Numbered from the stretch's first letter, positions 24,088-33,062 are shown. The stretch: 45,114 bases of DNA from UBA6120 sp964639215 (GCA_964639215.1 CAZXCV010000012.1:1-45114), one strand, 5' to 3'. Numbers and translations are program-made. Notes: generated by a model from the sequence alone, not told the origin.

Positions 24088-24579
24088 ATGCTTACGCTCG
24101 TCCTTCAAAAACAGAAAGAGAAAAAATTCATCTTGATGAATCTCTTCTTTTTTACTTTCTTTTTTACACTTTACACGCTAGTTGATTCTTTTAATATGAA
24201 CTATGCTTTGATGGCGAATTCGTATTCGGTATGGCTCGTGGTTTTGAATATATTTGTTAACGTAGTCATGGCGCTAATCAGCACCATCATGCTGACATTT
24301 TCAAGCGCGCAATTTAACTTTATCGGTAAAGAAAGTAAAGCGAGTAATCTTTCGTTCGTCAGCATTCTTTTTGGTATTTTAACGTATGGATGTACGCCCT
24401 GTGTCATTTCCTTTTTCGCCGCGATCGGTATCACATTTGGTGTCATCGCGTTACCATGGGCAGGTTTTCCATATAAACTCATCTCCTTAACGATTCTTCT
24501 CTTTGGTTTGTGGTGGATTGTCACACGTTTAAGAAAAACCACATGTCCGTTACCTCCACAACATCCACCTGAAAAATAA
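24088..24579 (+). CDS. Small four-helix membrane protein with CTPC motif, unknown function
   Basis: 163 aa from the ATG at 24088; an in-frame ATG at 24025 lies upstream of the -10 box. Four hydrophobic segments (about residues 15-35, 45-70, 90-115 and 120-140). The third starts with YGCTPCVISFFAAIGI: two cysteines flanking TP at a membrane boundary, like metal or thiol relay sites in small transporters such as MerT or DsbD-type proteins. The resemblance is to the motif only. The tail is charged and proline-rich (CPLPPQHPPEK). It is divergent from the SPT-like operon and ends in a strong bidirectional terminator. I do not recognise the family. Confidence 0.6.
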   Translation: MLTLVLQKQKEKKFILMNLFFFTFFFTLYTLVDSFNMNYALMANSYSVWLVVLNIFVNVVMALISTIMLTFSSAQFNFIGKESKASNLSFVSILFGILTYGCTPCVISFFAAIGITFGVIALPWAGFPYKLISLTILLFGLWWIVTRLRKTTCPLPPQHPPEK

Positions 24580-24613
24580 AAACCACACAAATGTTACGTC
24601 AGTGTGGTTTTTT
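24578..24613 (+). terminator. Bidirectional terminator
   Basis: AAAACCACAC and GTGTGGTTTT arms around a 13-nt loop, with T runs on both strands. It serves the CTPC protein and the convergent membrane protein at 24633. Confidence 0.88.
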
Positions 24614-24632
24614 AATAGTTATAAGTGGCTTT

Positions 24633-25340
24633 CTATTCGGGTTTTGACTGATCTTCTTTTTTCGGCTCGGCCGCTTTCTTTTTCGGCTTTGGTTTTGGTT
24701 CTTCTTGTGGCTGCTCAGGTTTTTCTTCAGCTTTTGGGGCTTCCACTGGTGGTTCCTCGGTTGCTGGAACTTTTGTTTCTTCCTTTGTAACTACTTCAGC
24801 TTCAACTACATCGGCTTTCACGGGTTTCTTGGTTTCCTTTTTAGGTTTTTTTGGTTCATAAGTACCTAAAATGGCATTTTCAATCACGTTGGGAATTGAT
24901 GTAAATACCACAAGCGCTAAAAAGTGTAATACGAGTAGATAGAAACCGACGTTTAAATGAACGTTCACAATTGTAATAAAGGTTGAAAAGATGCCAAATG
25001 TTTGTAGAGCAACAGCAATATAAATTGCTTCAAGCGCGATGAGAAAAATTCTAAAAATGAGTGTGAATGGTTTGAGAATCGTCAATCGTCCAAGCCCATA
25101 AAGTAGTAAAGTTCCAAACCAAACAACCATAAAGATTAATCCGTATAGGAACGTAAAATCAGAAACAATAAAGTGTGTCGGAGGTGTCGTTCTGGCCGTA
25201 AAAAACGGGAGCCACACCAATCCAAAGAACAGTAGTGGCAACACGAAAAAAATCAGCTCAACGAGAAATCGTTTTGAGTCTTTCAGTAATGCTTTAAAAT
25301 TTCCTGCAATAATTTTTGGATCAAAATCTGCCATTTTCAT
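24633..25340 (-). CDS. Membrane protein with long Lys/Pro/Glu-rich cytoplasmic tail
   Basis: 235 aa. Residues 1 to about 165 contain four hydrophobic segments (FLVELIFFVLPLLFFGLVWL, FTFLYGLIFMVVWFGTLLLYG, IFLIALEAIYIAVALQTFGIF, NVGFYLLVLHFLALVVFTSI). From about residue 165 to the end is a low-complexity tail of alternating K, P, E and A (KKPKKETKKPVK, EKPEQPQEEPKPKPKKK), probably disordered and lying inside or across the wall. AGGAG precedes the ATG. No family recognised; the tail may bind nucleic acid, other proteins or cell wall. Confidence 0.7.
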   Translation of the reverse strand: MKMADFDPKIIAGNFKALLKDSKRFLVELIFFVLPLLFFGLVWLPFFTARTTPPTHFIVSDFTFLYGLIFMVVWFGTLLLYGLGRLTILKPFTLIFRIFLIALEAIYIAVALQTFGIFSTFITIVNVHLNVGFYLLVLHFLALVVFTSIPNVIENAILGTYEPKKPKKETKKPVKADVVEAEVVTKEETKVPATEEPPVEAPKAEEKPEQPQEEPKPKPKKKAAEPKKEDQSKPE

Positions 25341-25444
25341 ATCTAAGTCTCCTTTAGTATTAATTTATTTTATCATGGGAGAAATCGTTGATAAATATGT
25401 AGCAAGCGACTTTCGTTATAATGTAATTAGTAGAGGACACTAAG

Positions 25445-25870
25445 ATGAAAAGTAAAATCAACATGTCACCATGGCAACATTACATCACAAAACAAAATGG
25501 AACCGAGCCACCATTTCAAAATGAGTTCTGGAATCACACCGAACTAGGAATCTATGTTGATATATCGACTGGCGAACCACTTTTTACTTCGCTTGATAAA
25601 TTTGATTCCTCGTGTGGTTGGCCAAGCTTTTCTCGACCGATTAAACAAAGCGAAATTATCGAGAAGATTGATGAAACGCATGGGATGATTCGAACAGAAG
25701 TACGCGCCATTAGTAGTGACAATCACCTCGGTCATTTGTTTGCTGATGGTCCTCGCGATCGCGGGGGTCTTCGCTATTGCATCAATTCCGCAGCATTGCG
25801 CTTTATTTCACTCAAAGATTTAGAAAAAGAAGGTTATGGCCAATATTTAGATATGTTTAAAACTAAATGA
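25445..25870 (+). CDS. msrB: Peptide-methionine (R)-S-oxide reductase
   Basis: 141 aa. It repairs R-methionine sulfoxide in proteins. The family blocks are FDSSCGWPSFSRPI, HLGHLFADGP and the catalytic Cys in LRYCINSAALRFI. The two structural CxxC zinc pairs found in many MsrB proteins are absent, so this is the zinc-free type. Cys in SSCGWPSF is the probable resolving residue. GAGG precedes the ATG, with TATAAT at 25417-25422. It stands alone and fits the other oxidative-stress genes of the window. Confidence 0.95.
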   Translation: MKSKINMSPWQHYITKQNGTEPPFQNEFWNHTELGIYVDISTGEPLFTSLDKFDSSCGWPSFSRPIKQSEIIEKIDETHGMIRTEVRAISSDNHLGHLFADGPRDRGGLRYCINSAALRFISLKDLEKEGYGQYLDMFKTK

Positions 25871-25949
25871 AACCGCTACCAAAATATGGTGTATCTCCAC
25901 GGTCACTTATTGTATAATGTAGTCGATATTCGTACATAAGGAGAAAAAA

Positions 25950-27029
25950 ATGAGCGATTTCAAAGTGTTTGATTACATGGCCAAACACAATTATGAGCAG
26001 GTCGTCTTTTTTTATGACAAGGCGACTGGATTGCGGGGCATTACCGCGATTCACAATACGACGTTAGGTCCAGCGTTAGGTGGCACCCGCATTTGGAATT
26101 ATGAATCCGAAGAAGCTGCGGTGATGGATGTGTTACGACTTGCGCGTGGGATGACCTACAAAGCCGCGGCTGCCGGCTTAAACCTTGGTGGGGGCAAAAC
26201 CGTTCTAATCGGGGACGCCTCAAAAGTCAAATCAGAAGCTTACTTTAGAGCATTAGGTCGCTATGTCCAAAGTCTCAATGGCCGTTATATTACAGCTGAA
26301 GACGTGAACACCTCAACCCAAGACATGAGTTATGTCCATATGGAAACCGATTATGTCGTTGGGCTTGAAGGAAAATCTGGCAATCCCTCGCCAATGACGG
26401 CGCTCGGTGCTTTTAATGGCATCAAAGCTGCCCTCAAATATAAATTTGGCGATGAAGATATTTCTAAATACTCCTTTGCCATTCAAGGTGCTGGTCAAAC
26501 TGGTTATTACTTAATTAATTACTTAATCGAGGCCGGAGCCAAGAAAATCTATTTTGCCGAAATTAATCAAAAACACATCGACCGCATGGCCAAGGAACAT
26601 CCTGATGTCATAAACGTCAAGCCCGAGGAAATTTATGGGCTTGATGTCGATGTTTTTAGCCCCTGTGCGTTAGGAGGCGTTTTGACATCAAAGACAATTC
26701 CACAAATTAAGGCAAAAATCGTCGCTGGTACTGCTAATAACGTGTTATTAGATGAAGATATCCACGGACCAATGCTTATGGATCTTGGCATTCTTTATGC
26801 CCCAGATTTTGTCATTAACGCCGGCGGTGTCATTAACGTCTACCATGAACTTCATGGATATAAGCGGGAAAACGTCATTGCCGATGTTAAACTAATTTAT
26901 AATCGTTTATTAGAAATTTTTGCGATTGCTGATGAACAAAAAGTCCATACGCAACTCGCCGCAAAATTATTTGCTAAAAAACGAATTGATACGATTCAAG
27001 CTTTACATTCTAACTATATTAAAAGATAA
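25950..27029 (+). CDS. Leucine-type (Leu/Val/Phe) dehydrogenase
   Basis: 359 aa, normal for leucine dehydrogenase. It oxidatively deaminates branched-chain amino acids to 2-oxoacids with NAD+. Visible features: GPALGGTRIW, the catalytic lysines in RGMTYKAAAAGLNLGGGKT, TAEDVNTS with the catalytic Asp, and the Rossmann loop IQGAGQTGYYL. Compared with glutamate dehydrogenase (about 420 aa) the short length supports a Leu/Val specificity. AAGGAG precedes the ATG and TATAAT lies at 25913-25918. It heads a five-gene operon with a 2-oxoacid:ferredoxin oxidoreductase, giving amino acid to acyl-CoA plus reduced ferredoxin. Confidence 0.92.
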   Translation: MSDFKVFDYMAKHNYEQVVFFYDKATGLRGITAIHNTTLGPALGGTRIWNYESEEAAVMDVLRLARGMTYKAAAAGLNLGGGKTVLIGDASKVKSEAYFRALGRYVQSLNGRYITAEDVNTSTQDMSYVHMETDYVVGLEGKSGNPSPMTALGAFNGIKAALKYKFGDEDISKYSFAIQGAGQTGYYLINYLIEAGAKKIYFAEINQKHIDRMAKEHPDVINVKPEEIYGLDVDVFSPCALGGVLTSKTIPQIKAKIVAGTANNVLLDEDIHGPMLMDLGILYAPDFVINAGGVINVYHELHGYKRENVIADVKLIYNRLLEIFAIADEQKVHTQLAAKLFAKKRIDTIQALHSNYIKR

Positions 27030-27040
27030 GGAGATTACCC

Positions 27041-27262
27041 TTGAAACAACATCGATTAACATTTAATAACGTCGCCTGCAAAGGTTGTGAGTTATGTAAC
27101 AACGTTTGTCCTGTCCACATTCTTGTCATGGATGAAACGCGCATGAATCAGTCGGGATATCGGTTAGTGTCGGTCACCGACATTAGCAAGTGCATTGGCT
27201 GTGCTTTCTGTGCGATGATTTGTCCCGATTCCGTCATAAAGGTGGAAACACTTGATGAGTAA
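27041..27262 (+). CDS. 2-oxoacid:ferredoxin oxidoreductase, 2x[4Fe-4S] ferredoxin subunit
   Basis: 73 aa starting at TTG 27041, with AAGGAG 7 nt upstream. Two cluster motifs, CKGCELCNNVCP and CIGCAFCAMICP, define a bacterial-type 2[4Fe-4S] ferredoxin. Located directly ahead of the alpha subunit gene (8-nt overlap), it is the delta (KorD/VorD-like) subunit that passes electrons from the TPP site. Confidence 0.92.
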   Translation: MKQHRLTFNNVACKGCELCNNVCPVHILVMDETRMNQSGYRLVSVTDISKCIGCAFCAMICPDSVIKVETLDE

Positions 27263-28325
27263 ACAATTACTAAAAGGCAATCAAGCGATTGCCCTCGCTG
27301 CGATTAAAGCAGGCGTTGATGCTTATTTTGGCTATCCGATCACACCACAAAATGAAGTGCCTGAGTATTTGAGCAAATACTTGCCCGAACTCGGTAAAGC
27401 ATTCGTCCAAGCCGAATCCGAAATTGCTGCGATCAACATGGTCTATGGTGCTGCTGGGTGTGGTAAACGGACGATGACTTCTTCTTCTTCAGTTGGTATT
27501 GCCTTAAAGCAAGAAGGCATTAGTTATTTATGTGGTTCGGAGCTCCCGTGTCTCATCGTTTCCGTCATGCGCGCCGGACCTGGGCTTGGTGGTATTCAAC
27601 CATCACAATCTGATTATTATCAAGCGACACGCGGTGGTGGTAACGGTGATTATCACGTCATCGTACTCGCTCCAGAATCAATCCAAGAAATCATTAATCT
27701 CATAAAAGAAGGGTTTGACATCGCGGATATTTACCGAAATCCCGTGATGATTCTCGCTGATGGACTCATCGGTCAAATGATGGAGGCCGTCGATATCGAC
27801 GCTCCTTATAAGAAACGTCAAGTTCCATTAAAAGATTTTGGAACGACTGGAGTAAAAAATCATCCTGGTCACCGAAATATCATCAGTAGTATTTATCTTG
27901 ATCCACTCAGCCTTGAACAACACAATCGTAAACTTGAAGCAAAGTATCAATTAGTCAAAGAAAATGAGACGCAATATGAAATGATCCAAACCGAAGATGC
28001 TGAGTTAGTCATCGTCGCTTATGGTTCGGTTGCCCGCATCGCGCGTAGCGCCATCGAATCATTGCGCCGTGATGGTATTAAAATTGGGATGATTCGTCCG
28101 ATTTCTTTATGGCCGTTTCCTTATCAAGCTTTTGACGAACTACCAAAAACAGTCAAACGAATTCTCGTCAGTGAAATGAGCCTCGGCCAAATGCTCGATG
28201 ATGTGAAAATTGGTGGTCATGGTCGCTGGCCCATCGCATTCTATGGTCGCGTTGGTGGCATCGTGATTGATCCAGAAGAAATTCGTCAAGCCGCAATCGA
28301 TTATGAAAGGTGGTTGGTCAAATGA
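27255..28325 (+). CDS. vorB: 2-oxoacid:ferredoxin oxidoreductase alpha subunit (VorB-like)
   Basis: 356 aa from the ATG at 27255, with GGTGG upstream; a TTG three bases earlier is also open. It contains the pyrimidine-binding domain: LLKGNQAIALAAIKAGVDAY, FGYPITPQNEVPEYL and AESEIAAINMVYGAAGCG, then a C-terminal transketolase-like domain (LVIVAYGSVARIARSAIE). This family oxidises 2-oxoacids with CoA. Pairing with leucine dehydrogenase suggests branched-chain substrates (VOR), but 2-oxoglutarate (KOR) is not excluded. Confidence 0.9.
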   Translation: MSKQLLKGNQAIALAAIKAGVDAYFGYPITPQNEVPEYLSKYLPELGKAFVQAESEIAAINMVYGAAGCGKRTMTSSSSVGIALKQEGISYLCGSELPCLIVSVMRAGPGLGGIQPSQSDYYQATRGGGNGDYHVIVLAPESIQEIINLIKEGFDIADIYRNPVMILADGLIGQMMEAVDIDAPYKKRQVPLKDFGTTGVKNHPGHRNIISSIYLDPLSLEQHNRKLEAKYQLVKENETQYEMIQTEDAELVIVAYGSVARIARSAIESLRRDGIKIGMIRPISLWPFPYQAFDELPKTVKRILVSEMSLGQMLDDVKIGGHGRWPIAFYGRVGGIVIDPEEIRQAAIDYERWLVK

Positions 28326-29065
28326 TTAAATACGAAAAAACCAAAGGTTTAACCGATAAACCATTCCATTATTGTCCCGGTTGTACCCATGGCATTATTC
28401 ATAAAATCGTCGCTGAAGTTCTCGAAGAATTAGAGCTATTAGACACAGCGATTGGTGTGGCAAGTGTTGGCTGTAGCGTCTTCAGTTATGAATACTTTAA
28501 TTGCGACATGCAACAAGTTGCTCATGGTCGCGCCTGCGCCGTGGCAACCGGCATTAAGCGCGTTTCCCCAGAACATCCTGTCTTCACTTATCAAGGCGAT
28601 GGCGATTTAGCTTCAATTGGGATTGCTGAAACAATTCACGCTGCCAATCGTGGTGAAAACATCACCGTCATCTTTGTCAATAACGCCATCTATGGGATGA
28701 CCGGTGGTCAAATGGCGCCGACGACATTGCCGGGTCAAAAAACCACAACCTCACAAAGTGGTCGTAATCCGCTACTACAAGGAAACCCAATCCCAATTTC
28801 TGAAATGATTGGTCAAATCAAAGGAGCGGCTTATGTCGAACGCGTGGCGATGACAAGCCCCCAGAATTATCGTAAAGTTAAAGCCGCGATTAAAAAAGCG
28901 TTCACTTATCAAATGGAAAAACGCGGCTTCTCAATGATTGAAATTCTTTCAACTTGCCCCGTTAACTGGGGGATGGATCCGATCGAAGCCATGCACTGGG
29001 TTGATAATGAGATGACAAAATATTTCCCACTTGGGGTCTTTAAGGATGTGCAAAAAAATGATTAA
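28322..29065 (+). CDS. 2-oxoacid:ferredoxin oxidoreductase beta (TPP-binding) subunit
   Basis: 247 aa from the ATG at 28322, overlapping the alpha-subunit stop by 4 nt (ATGA). CPGCTHGIIHKIV opens the domain; the TPP/Mg site is GDGDLASIGIAE with NNAIYGMTGGQMAPTT. CPVNWGMDP near the end is typical of the KorB/VorA family. Catalytic subunit of the complex. Confidence 0.93.
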   Translation: MIKYEKTKGLTDKPFHYCPGCTHGIIHKIVAEVLEELELLDTAIGVASVGCSVFSYEYFNCDMQQVAHGRACAVATGIKRVSPEHPVFTYQGDGDLASIGIAETIHAANRGENITVIFVNNAIYGMTGGQMAPTTLPGQKTTTSQSGRNPLLQGNPIPISEMIGQIKGAAYVERVAMTSPQNYRKVKAAIKKAFTYQMEKRGFSMIEILSTCPVNWGMDPIEAMHWVDNEMTKYFPLGVFKDVQKND

Positions 29066-29591
29066 AACAATTCGTATCGCTGGCTTTGGTGGTCAAGGCG
29101 TCATGCTGATGGGACAACTGCTCGCCGCTACCGCCTCTAACGAAAACCTCAACAGTGTTTGGGTTCCGACTTATGGACCAGAAACTCGGGGCGGAACCGC
29201 AAACTGTCTCGTCACCATTTCTGATCAACCGATTTATTCACCCGTTTTCTCTGAAGCTGATGATTTAATCGCATTAAATGAACCGTCATTTTTAAAATAT
29301 GGTCCACTAATCAAAGAACGAGGTTTGTTACTTTATAACGCTTCGCTTATTAAGAGTGTTCCAAAACAACGACTAAATCGCCAGATTGGTGTCACCGCAA
29401 ACGAACTCGCAGCGACGCTTCATGAACCGAAAGTCATGAACATGGTCATTTTAGGAGCGTATTTGGAAGTAACAAAATTATTTACGGATGCCGCCATTAT
29501 GAAAACACTCGCTCAGTTCTTCGGGGAAAAGAAAGCACATTTACTTCCCATCAATCAAGAAGCCCTGATACTGGGACGCCAACAAGTCTAA
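29058..29591 (+). CDS. 2-oxoacid:ferredoxin oxidoreductase gamma subunit
   Basis: 177 aa from the ATG at 29058, overlapping the beta-subunit end by 8 nt, with AAGGA upstream. IRIAGFGGQGVMLMGQLLA and the GPETRGGTANCLVTISD block are family hallmarks. It interacts with CoA in this enzyme class. Last gene of the operon, closed by the hairpin at 29601-29632. Confidence 0.93.
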   Translation: MIKTIRIAGFGGQGVMLMGQLLAATASNENLNSVWVPTYGPETRGGTANCLVTISDQPIYSPVFSEADDLIALNEPSFLKYGPLIKERGLLLYNASLIKSVPKQRLNRQIGVTANELAATLHEPKVMNMVILGAYLEVTKLFTDAAIMKTLAQFFGEKKAHLLPINQEALILGRQQV

Positions 29592-29600
29592 TTCGTTATT

Positions 29601-29632
29601 AAAAACAGTTTGGTCCACCAAGCTGTTTTTTT
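29601..29632 (+). terminator. Bidirectional terminator after the oxidoreductase operon
   Basis: AAAACAGTTTGG-TCCA-CCAAGCTGTTTT with one wobble pair, followed by seven T on the plus strand and five on the minus strand. Confidence 0.88.
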
Positions 29633-30209
29633 ATGGCTTGATATCATAGGCGATGATGCGCGAAAGCATCGCTGAATAAACAAAACTTGGTCCAGCATCG
29701 CTTAAAACATAATTAGTCATTGTCAATGTGAATGAGGTAATATCGGATTGTTCAAACGTTATAGGTAACCACTGATTAAGGGTGATGACTGATAATGTGG
29801 TTTCGTCAATTCTATTCTTTTGTTCATCATAACCCGCACACGTAAACGTGGCTGCGTTTGTTGCTAAATCAATGCCACCTTCGATAGTAATACCTACGAA
29901 TAGCAACGAGAGTTCTAAGTGACCGAAAGTAACAAAATCATGACTTTGTAGTTGCTCACCTACATGGCTGAACAATAGTGAATGTGTCCCATTTTCAAAT
30001 ACCAAATCTGCGGAGGTTTCAACATCGTTTGGTAAAATACCGCTACGAAAATCGTACGTAAAAAGAAGCCGGTTTTGCAGACTATTTGCTGAGAAAAACC
30101 AAAATAAAGCAATAATTAGCATGCTAATTAAGAATAGTAAAAATAGCGACATCGAAATATTGAGAAAATGTTTATCACGATTATGGTCGTTTGATTCGCG
30201 TGATTGCAT
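29631..30209 (-). CDS. Membrane-anchored extracellular protein, unknown
   Basis: 192 aa from the ATG at 30209; a GTG at 30221 and an ATG at 30152 are alternatives, none with a good ribosome site. A basic N-terminus is followed by one hydrophobic anchor (MSLFLLFLISMLIIALFWFF, about residues 20-40). The rest is a beta-rich extracellular domain with one cysteine. No family recognised. It overlaps the end of the upstream surface-protein gene by 29 nt, so the two are probably co-translated and may work together outside the cell. Confidence 0.6.
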   Translation of the reverse strand: MQSRESNDHNRDKHFLNISMSLFLLFLISMLIIALFWFFSANSLQNRLLFTYDFRSGILPNDVETSADLVFENGTHSLLFSHVGEQLQSHDFVTFGHLELSLLFVGITIEGGIDLATNAATFTCAGYDEQKNRIDETTLSVITLNQWLPITFEQSDITSFTLTMTNYVLSDAGPSFVYSAMLSRIIAYDIKP

Positions 30210-31179
30210 AAATAATGACACTCATGAAAGGTATAAACCAAAGCCATAACATCGACATTTCATTTTGATTGGTTGCTTTAGTCGCTTCGATTGACGATGT
30301 GACGAGTTGGTGGTTTGAAACAATGAACTCAAGCCGTGATCGATGCCGTGTCCCATCACTCATCACCGCTTGGTCAAATGTCGTTTTTGCGCTTGAACTT
30401 AATGACTGATATTGCCTTAACAAACTCAAAGCGGATTCCACGTTTGTTATCTTGAGTCCGAGTGTATCTGTCGCACATGGTGAATACTCACTCACGAGGG
30501 TTTCTAATAGTTGACTCTCCTCAACTTCGGCGATTGACTCATATGCGATTGACAATTTTGGATTTCTAATGTAGCGGTACCCGATGGTAACATAATGGGT
30601 TAAAATCCCGACCTTCAGTCGCAGTCCCGCAATTGGTGATGTAAAGGTGTGGGTCGTTCCTTGATCAGTATTTCGCACTGAGGTTGCATCAAGCTGCCAC
30701 GATACTCCATCGTCGTGTGAATAGATAAAGTATATTTCTTGATATCCATACTTTGAATCATAGGAAAATGTTAGACTTGTTACCCTTGTTTTAAGAAGCG
30801 GCGTGTTTAAAACAATGATTGTATTCATATTGTTCTTAAGTTGTCGGAAGGACGTTAGTGTTGCATCGTTAAAATTATGTTTCACAACCATATCGCTATT
30901 AAGTGAACCGAGGACTGGTTTTTCGCTATTTTGCATCACGCCAGCCGAATACAAAAATTCAAAATCACCATCTTGGATCTTAAATGGGGCTTTGGTGTAA
31001 TCAGATTGGGCATTAATCGTCCCGTCGACTCCTGTCCACGCGTTTGAATCAAATGCTGTTATCAGTGTGTTACTTGATGCAATGACTGAATTAATCGGTG
31101 TCGTCGCATTAAATCCCACAGCAAAAACAAGAGAAATAACGCTGACGTAAAATAGTGGTCGGTGTGTTGGTGTTAACAT
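30181..31179 (-). CDS. Surface protein with signal peptide and C-terminal membrane anchor, unknown
   Basis: 332 aa. Residues 1-36 are a signal peptide (PLFYVSVISLVFAVGF then VIASS). A beta-rich domain follows (AFDSNAWTGVDGTINAQ, YIYSHDDGVSWQLDATSV), resembling lectin- or sialidase-like folds only loosely. Near residues 230-290 is a helical segment (LRQYQSLSSSAKTTFDQAV) similar in style to alpha-helical tail modules of Mollicutes-like surface proteins. The C-terminus is a membrane helix plus basic end (MLWLWFIPFMSVIIYAITRIKRP), with no LPXTG. Function unknown. No Shine-Dalgarno is seen. Confidence 0.6.
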   Translation of the reverse strand: MLTPTHRPLFYVSVISLVFAVGFNATTPINSVIASSNTLITAFDSNAWTGVDGTINAQSDYTKAPFKIQDGDFEFLYSAGVMQNSEKPVLGSLNSDMVVKHNFNDATLTSFRQLKNNMNTIIVLNTPLLKTRVTSLTFSYDSKYGYQEIYFIYSHDDGVSWQLDATSVRNTDQGTTHTFTSPIAGLRLKVGILTHYVTIGYRYIRNPKLSIAYESIAEVEESQLLETLVSEYSPCATDTLGLKITNVESALSLLRQYQSLSSSAKTTFDQAVMSDGTRHRSRLEFIVSNHQLVTSSIEATKATNQNEMSMLWLWFIPFMSVIIYAITRIKRP

Positions 31180-31238
31180 AAGACAATCTTGAGATTATTG
31201 ACCTTATGCTAACATGAATATCTTAAATTGTAAAATTA

Positions 31239-33062
31239 TTAAAATTCGTTGAGGTCTGATTGCGCTCGATGATATTCTAAGCGTCGTTCGAGTTTCTCTA
31301 ATTCATGCATTAACTCGTGCGGTAATTTTTCACCGATCGTCTTATAAAATTCACGAACAGATTGGGCTTCATTAATCCAAGCATCAACATCAACTTCGGT
31401 TAATTTATCGAGTGCTCCAGGTGATAAAGGCACACCACGAACATCAAGATCTTCGGGATATGGGACATAGCCGATTGGTGTGAGATTGGCGCCAACCGCA
31501 TGGTCACATCGTTCAAAAATCCATTTAAGAATCCGGGAATTATGACCAAATCCAGGCCATAGGAATTGATCATCTTCACCTTTTCTAAACCAATTAACAT
31601 AATAAATATTTGGTAAATATGCATAATTTGATTGACGACCGATCTCAATCCAATGATTTAAGTAATCACCGATGTGATAACCAATGAATGGCAACATCGC
31701 AAACGGATCGCGCCGTACTTGTCCAATCTTATCGCTAATCGTCGCTGATGTTATTTCTGAGCCAATAATCGAACCCATAAATACGCCGTGTTTCCAACCA
31801 AGGCTTTCATGGACTAATGGAATCGTGTTCGGACGTCGGCCACCAAATAGAATTGCCGAGATGGGAACACCTTCGGGATCGTTCCATTCACTCGCGAGGA
31901 CTGGGCATTGACTCGTTCTTACGGTGAATCGTGCATTTGGATGTGATGGTTGTGATGTCATGCCGCTGGTCCAATCTTGGTTGCGCCAGTCAATTAAATG
32001 CGACGGAATCGGTCCATCCATACCTTCCCAGTAAACATCACCATCGTCAGTCAAAGCGACATTCGTAAATAGTGCATGTTGACGGACTGCCATCATCGCA
32101 TTTAGATTTGATTGATATGATGTGTTTTTAACGACACCAAAAAATCCATATTCCGGGTTGATTGCATATAAGCGTCCATCTGGTTTCATCCAAATCCAAG
32201 CGATGTCATCACCAACTGTTTCGACTTTCCAACCAGGAATTGTCGGGACCATCATTGCTAAATTAGTTTTTCCACAGGCGCTTGGAAAAGCACCAAGTAC
32301 AAATTTTGATTTTCCCTCAGGATTCGTAATTTTTAAAATTAGCATGTGTTCGGCTAACCAGCCTTCATCACGGGCGATTGCGCTAGCGATACGTAACGCA
32401 AGGCACTTTTTTCCCAATAAAGCGTTACCGCCATAACCCGACCCATATGACCAAATTGAACGTTCTTCCGGGAAGTGGGCGATATATTTTTCATCAAGTG
32501 GCGCACATGGCCATGATCGATCTTTTGTTCCTTCATTTAAAGGATAACCAACGGAGTGGAGGCAAGGGATAAATGACCCTAATTTTTCTAGCTCTTTTAA
32601 AATGTGACTACCCATGCGCGTCATTAAGTGCATATGCACGACCACGTAGAGGCTATCGGTTAACTGGATACCAATTTTTGAAAGTGGTGATCCAATTGGT
32701 CCCATGATAAACGGCATCACATACATCGTGCGACCAACCATCGATCCATGATAGTGCTTTTTTAAAATTTCTTTTAGTTGGACTGGGTCCATCCAGTTAT
32801 TCGTGGGACCAGCGTCTTCTTGACGGCGTGACGATATAAACGTGCGCCCTTCAGTGCGGGCGACATCGCTTGGATCACTAAAAAAGGCATAGGAATCTGG
32901 TCGCTTGTTATCATCGAGTTTGACACCTTTGCCTTCGGTAACTAGTTGGTCTAAAAAAGTGTGATATTCTTCATCACTGCCGGAACACCAGTGGATATTA
33001 TCCGGCATGCATAATGCACGCATTTCTTCAATCCAGGCGTTCATATTTTGGTATGAAATCAA
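31239..33062 (-). CDS. pckG: Phosphoenolpyruvate carboxykinase (GTP)
   Basis: 607 aa, full length for the GTP-dependent enzyme. It interconverts oxaloacetate and PEP with GTP/GDP. The P-loop GAFPSACGKTNLAMM carries the reactive Cys of the GTP family, and GDDIAW and FGGRRPNTIPLV are conserved. The start is read as TTG 33062, preceded by GAGG about 9 nt upstream; an internal ATG at 33044 lacks a ribosome site. Most Firmicutes use the ATP enzyme, so the GTP type is a mild oddity. In an anaerobe it may run in the CO2-fixing, GTP-forming direction (inference). Confidence 0.96.
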   Translation of the reverse strand: MISYQNMNAWIEEMRALCMPDNIHWCSGSDEEYHTFLDQLVTEGKGVKLDDNKRPDSYAFFSDPSDVARTEGRTFISSRRQEDAGPTNNWMDPVQLKEILKKHYHGSMVGRTMYVMPFIMGPIGSPLSKIGIQLTDSLYVVVHMHLMTRMGSHILKELEKLGSFIPCLHSVGYPLNEGTKDRSWPCAPLDEKYIAHFPEERSIWSYGSGYGGNALLGKKCLALRIASAIARDEGWLAEHMLILKITNPEGKSKFVLGAFPSACGKTNLAMMVPTIPGWKVETVGDDIAWIWMKPDGRLYAINPEYGFFGVVKNTSYQSNLNAMMAVRQHALFTNVALTDDGDVYWEGMDGPIPSHLIDWRNQDWTSGMTSQPSHPNARFTVRTSQCPVLASEWNDPEGVPISAILFGGRRPNTIPLVHESLGWKHGVFMGSIIGSEITSATISDKIGQVRRDPFAMLPFIGYHIGDYLNHWIEIGRQSNYAYLPNIYYVNWFRKGEDDQFLWPGFGHNSRILKWIFERCDHAVGANLTPIGYVPYPEDLDVRGVPLSPGALDKLTEVDVDAWINEAQSVREFYKTIGEKLPHELMHELEKLERRLEYHRAQSDLNEF

